From positions 26,466 through 90,465 of the forward strand of contig JAGXRP010000036.1 in assembly GCA_018335795.1 (NCBI GenBank): 64,000 nucleotides of DNA, read 5' to 3'. The position numbers were made by a program, and so were the translations under genes. The stretch comes from Desulfobulbaceae bacterium. GTDB lineage: Bacteria > Bacteroidota > Ignavibacteria > Kapaibacteriales > UBA2268. Positions 61,311 to 64,000 of the stretch are shown in pieces. The notes under the pieces are model-generated. The model was not told where the DNA came from and did no database searches. It saw nothing but the letters and a program-made list of their open reading frames with translations. Position 1 is the stretch's first letter; each line of letters opens with the position of its first letter.

Positions 61311-63374
61311 TTACCAAATTATGGCGCGTTTTTCGACAGGCATGTACAGTTTATTTGCTTCTGTGATGTTGAAAGCTTTGTAAAATTCCGGAACATTTGG
61401 TAATGTACCGTTGACTCTATAAACTCCGGGAGAATGGACATCTTCTTTCAATCTTCTCATTTCCTCTTCTTCGCGGATGTTTTGGCGCCATACTTGCGAG
61501 TAGGAGATGAAAAATCTTTGCAAAGGTGTGAATCCGTCAATCGCAGGCGAATCAACATTGCCGTTTAATGCTTTTTTAAGTGCTGTTAGCGAGACTGTCA
61601 CGCCGCCAAGGTCTGCAATGTTTTCGCCTAAAGTAAGTGCACCATCAACTTTCATATCGTTGATTACGACGAATGAGTTTGCTTGGTCAACAAGCACTTT
61701 CACTTTTTCGTTAAACTTATCGGCGTCTTCTTTTGTCCACCATTCAACTAAATTTCCTTCTGCATCGAATTGCCTTCCTTGGTCATCAAATCCGTGCGTC
61801 ATTTCGTGTCCGATTACTACGCCGATTGCACCATAATTAACGGCATCATCGCCATCAGGGTAAAAGAAAGGTGGCTGAAGAATTGCAGCCGGAAACACGA
61901 TTTCATTCATGTTGGGGCTGTAGTATGCGTTTACTGTTTGTGGTGTCATGTGCCATTCTGAGCGGTCAACAGGTTTGCCGATTTTAGCGAGCATCTCGTT
62001 CATTTCAAATTTGCTTGCATTCAACACATTCATCACATAATTGTCTCTGGAAACATCAACTTTTGAATAGTCTTTCCATTTGTCGGGATAGCCAATTTTG
62101 ACGTTGATTTTTTCGAGTTTCACTAATGCTTTCGCTTTGGTATCATCTCCCATCCACGAAAGATTTTGAATATGTTCTTTTAAAGCGATTTTAAGATTAT
62201 CAACTAATTTCAACATTTTTTCTTTCGATTTTGCAGGAAAATATTTTTCGGAATAAATCTTACCGACTGATTCGCCAAGCGAGCCGCTTGTTGCGTTCAA
62301 AACTCTTTTCCATCTGTCTTGATTTACTTTGCTTCCTGTAAGGACTTTTCCGTAAAATTCAAAATTTTGGTCAACGTATGCTGAGTTCAAATATGGTGAA
62401 GCATCTTTTATCACTTTCCATTTCAAGAATGTTTTCCAATCATCAATCGATGTTTTTTTCATCAAATTGCTTACTGTTTTGTAAAACTTTGGCTGTCCGA
62501 CGTTAATTTCCGCTGGGGATTCGATTCCAAGATTCTTGAAATAGAGCGACCAATCAAAATTTGGGCTTGATTTCTGCAAATCTTGAATTTGCATTTTGTT
62601 GTAGTTTTTAACCGGGTCTCTAAGTTCTAATCTTGTCGAAGAAGCTTCGGCAATCTTAGTTTCAATTTTAAGAATTACATCAGAAGCTTTGACAGCTTCA
62701 GTTGAATCCAAACCGTAAATTTCAAAAACTTTGCCAAGATGCTTTTTATATTCGGACAAAATATTTTTGGTTCTATCATCTTTCGGGAAGTAATAATCTC
62801 TGTCGGGCAATCCCAATCCGCCTTGGTACAATCCGGCAATATTCATACTGCTATTTTTATCATCGGCACTTACATAAAAATAAAAAATTGGTTGAATCGA
62901 GTACGATGATAATTCGCCAATAGCTGTTTGCAAATCTTGAACTGAAGCGATCTTATCAATTTTTTCAAACAATGGTTTGAGTGGTTCGATACCTGCTTTT
63001 TCGATAGCAACAGTATCCATACCTGATGAGTAAAAGTCCCCGATTTTAACCCAATCTTTTTCTTTATGTTTGCCACTTGCTGCTTCTTCAAATAGTGTTC
63101 TAAGTTTAGTCTGATTTTCAAGATTCAAAATTCCGAATGCGCCCCAACGCGATTCTGATTCCGGAATTGGGTTGTTTTTCATCCAACCGCCACTTACATA
63201 TTTGAAAAAATCATCTCCGGGATGAATATTGAAATCAAAGTTTGCCGAATCAACTGCCTTTACTGTCATCTCTTCCTCCGCTTTAGTCGTTTCTTCCTTA
63301 CTGCACGAAGTCAAACTTACAAATGTTGTGGAAGCAAGAATAAAAATCATAAACCTTACGATGTTATTCATCAT
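61311..63374 (-). CDS. M13-family metallopeptidase lipoprotein (neprilysin/PepO-like)
   Basis: 687 residues, typical M13 length. The N-terminal signal ends in lipobox 'FVSLTSC' so the enzyme is lipid-anchored. 'HPGDDFFKYVSGGWMKNNPI' is the M13 start signature; 'VIGHEMTHGFDDQGRQFD' near residue 520 is the zinc HExxH; 'LGENIADLGG' at about 583 supplies the third ligand Glu and Asp; 'PAAILQPPFF' and 'VYRVNGTLPN' are further family blocks. These enzymes cut oligopeptides in the envelope. Start is the upstream ATG of a pair of adjacent ATGs. Confidence 0.95.
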   Translation of the reverse strand: MMNNIVRFMIFILASTTFVSLTSCSKEETTKAEEEMTVKAVDSANFDFNIHPGDDFFKYVSGGWMKNNPIPESESRWGAFGILNLENQTKLRTLFEEAASGKHKEKDWVKIGDFYSSGMDTVAIEKAGIEPLKPLFEKIDKIASVQDLQTAIGELSSYSIQPIFYFYVSADDKNSSMNIAGLYQGGLGLPDRDYYFPKDDRTKNILSEYKKHLGKVFEIYGLDSTEAVKASDVILKIETKIAEASSTRLELRDPVKNYNKMQIQDLQKSSPNFDWSLYFKNLGIESPAEINVGQPKFYKTVSNLMKKTSIDDWKTFLKWKVIKDASPYLNSAYVDQNFEFYGKVLTGSKVNQDRWKRVLNATSGSLGESVGKIYSEKYFPAKSKEKMLKLVDNLKIALKEHIQNLSWMGDDTKAKALVKLEKINVKIGYPDKWKDYSKVDVSRDNYVMNVLNASKFEMNEMLAKIGKPVDRSEWHMTPQTVNAYYSPNMNEIVFPAAILQPPFFYPDGDDAVNYGAIGVVIGHEMTHGFDDQGRQFDAEGNLVEWWTKEDADKFNEKVKVLVDQANSFVVINDMKVDGALTLGENIADLGGVTVSLTALKKALNGNVDSPAIDGFTPLQRFFISYSQVWRQNIREEEEMRRLKEDVHSPGVYRVNGTLPNVPEFYKAFNITEANKLYMPVEKRAIIW

Positions 63375-63439
63375 AAAAAATCCTAAATATTTTTAAAATA
63401 ACTATTTAACGCATTTTTTAAAAATGCTTTTTTACAAGG

Positions 63440-63589
63440 GTATGAACATATTAAATGCTTTATTATTGCATAAAATATGAAACAATTTTCAGAAACTTTT
63501 TTTTTAAGTTTAGCTACGTGGATGTAGTACACGCCTGTGGGCAGATGGGAAACGTCAATTCTTTCTGGAGCAGTCTCATAAATCAGCAA
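63440..63589 (-). pseudogene. Remnant of a T9SS sorting domain
   Basis: In one minus-strand frame the sequence 'ETAPERIDVSHLPTGVYYIH' is a good match to the C-terminal half of a T9SS sorting domain, but it is preceded by an in-frame stop two codons before its first possible start and the tail decays into 'KKKVSENCFIFYAI'. No domain is attached. It looks like the leftover of a deleted surface-protein gene, lying between the M13 gene and the edge gene. Confidence 0.45.
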
Positions 63590-63662
63590 CTTATTTTAAA
63601 ACATTGCAACATCCTAAAAATATTTTCAAAATACAACCAGAAAAGGAGTAATGTCTCGTCCT

Positions 63663-63703
63663 AAAAACATAGCCCACGGTTTCGATTGTGGGCTATGTTT
63701 TTT
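63663..63703. terminator. Hairpin terminator sharing the AACATAGCCCA repeat
   Basis: AAAAACATAGCCCAC and GTGGGCTATGTTTTT are inverted 15-mers around a 10-base loop, with poly-T. It is the only hairpin downstream of the partial minus-strand gene at the right edge. The AACATAGCCCA word is shared with the 42-bp repeat at 25186. Confidence 0.7.
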
Positions 63704-63718
63704 TGTTAATTTAACAAG

Positions 63719-64000
63719 CTATTCGAGAACCCCAATCTTAATAAGTTGATTCTTTATTACGTCTGATACGCTTTTCGAATTATATTTCTTTGTAAAGATA
63801 TCATCAAACATCAATAAAACTTCCTTCTCTTGGAATCTGATAATAATAGAAGGACTATTTGATATTTCACTATCTCTAAATTTAATATTTGATAAAAAGT
63901 TTCGAGGTAAAGATTCTACAAAGACGATTTCATCATATTTTACTTTTTTCTTTAACTCAAAAGCTAATGCTTGAGCACTTTTTTCTTTCTTTATTGATTT
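63719..64000 (-). CDS. Partial unidentified gene cut by the right edge
   Basis: A minus-strand frame open from the last base of the window to a TAG at 63719-63721, 93 residues so far; the start lies beyond the edge. The visible C-terminal part is Lys/Ser-rich: 'KKEKSAQALAFELKKKVKYD', 'IVFVESLPRNFLSN', 'LLMFDDIFTKKYNSKSVSDV' and 'KNQLIKIGVLE'. It does not resemble a family I know. Codon composition is ordinary for the region, and the terminator at 63663 fits as its end. Confidence 0.6.
   Translation of the reverse strand, partial: KSIKKEKSAQALAFELKKKVKYDEIVFVESLPRNFLSNIKFRDSEISNSPSIIIRFQEKEVLLMFDDIFTKKYNSKSVSDVIKNQLIKIGVLE

Noticed and set aside
61507..61836. 109-residue plus-strand ORF
   Set aside because: It is antisense to the M13 peptidase catalytic region and contains no recognisable domain.

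Overview
The window is a low-GC bacterial chromosome segment that reads as a member of the Bacteroidota/Chlorobi/Ignavibacteria (FCB) assemblage, plausibly a Kapabacteria- or Ignavibacteria-like lineage. The reasons are several large secreted proteins with type IX secretion (T9SS) C-terminal sorting domains, promoters of the form TTTG-N18/19-TAnnTTTG, menaquinone rather than ubiquinone chemistry (a MenA-like prenyltransferase), an Mrp ATPase lacking the usual C-terminal CxxC, and a sigma-54 activator of the type common in Bacteroidota. Placement to family or genus is inference; there is no rRNA in the window.

Layout. 1-6.3 kb: envelope genes (a 5'-truncated glycosyltransferase, an EamA transporter, FabA, KdsD, a RodZ-like protein on the opposite strand, a DUF2279-type protein and a GT2 glycosyltransferase). 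6.3-16.4 kb: seven tightly packed, mostly overlapping genes on the plus strand (giant fused acyl-CoA dehydratase activase, acylphosphatase, patatin/Omp85 fusion, LOG-like protein, J-domain protein, membrane-anchored rhodanese, sensorless sigma-54 activator), followed by convergent murI. 17.3-25 kb: a 2073-residue T9SS cargo with a BNR propeller and 291-bp tandem fibronectin-III repeats, then mrp-nifU(C) and tRNA-Val. 25.1-27.2 kb: a palindrome-rich zone in which 42-bp perfect inverted repeats flank a T9SS WD40-like gene; it ends at tRNA-Leu. 27.2-29.4 kb (minus): a VOC protein, a methyltransferase and a glycosyltransferase.

29.8-35.7 kb is the most striking region. It encodes a six-heme lipoprotein with a collagen-like stalk, a beta-barrel-like protein carrying one heme motif, a Rieske lipoprotein, a monoheme cytochrome c, a 13-heme membrane-anchored cytochrome and a HydC/FdnI-like cytochrome b. 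Together these look like a route from the quinone pool to the cell surface, a candidate extracellular electron transfer conduit. 35.7-45.3 kb: GT2, MATE transporter, a curved-DNA tract, an unrecognised Rossmann protein and a 1632-residue T9SS surface protein with codon use suggesting high expression. 45.3-64 kb: HIT protein, MBL hydrolase, lipoprotein rhodanese, an ECF sigma operon (sigma, anti-sigma with a barrel-like tail, lipoprotein, T9SS protein), MenA, a sortilin-like BNR protein, a VWA-like/WD40/T9SS giant, an M13 peptidase, a T9SS-domain remnant and a gene cut by the right edge.

The common theme is the cell surface: LPS and lipid precursors, secreted beta-propeller adhesin-like proteins and a multiheme electron path. 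Coordinates of starts were adjusted where the sequence argued for it; family calls come from motif recognition without database searches.
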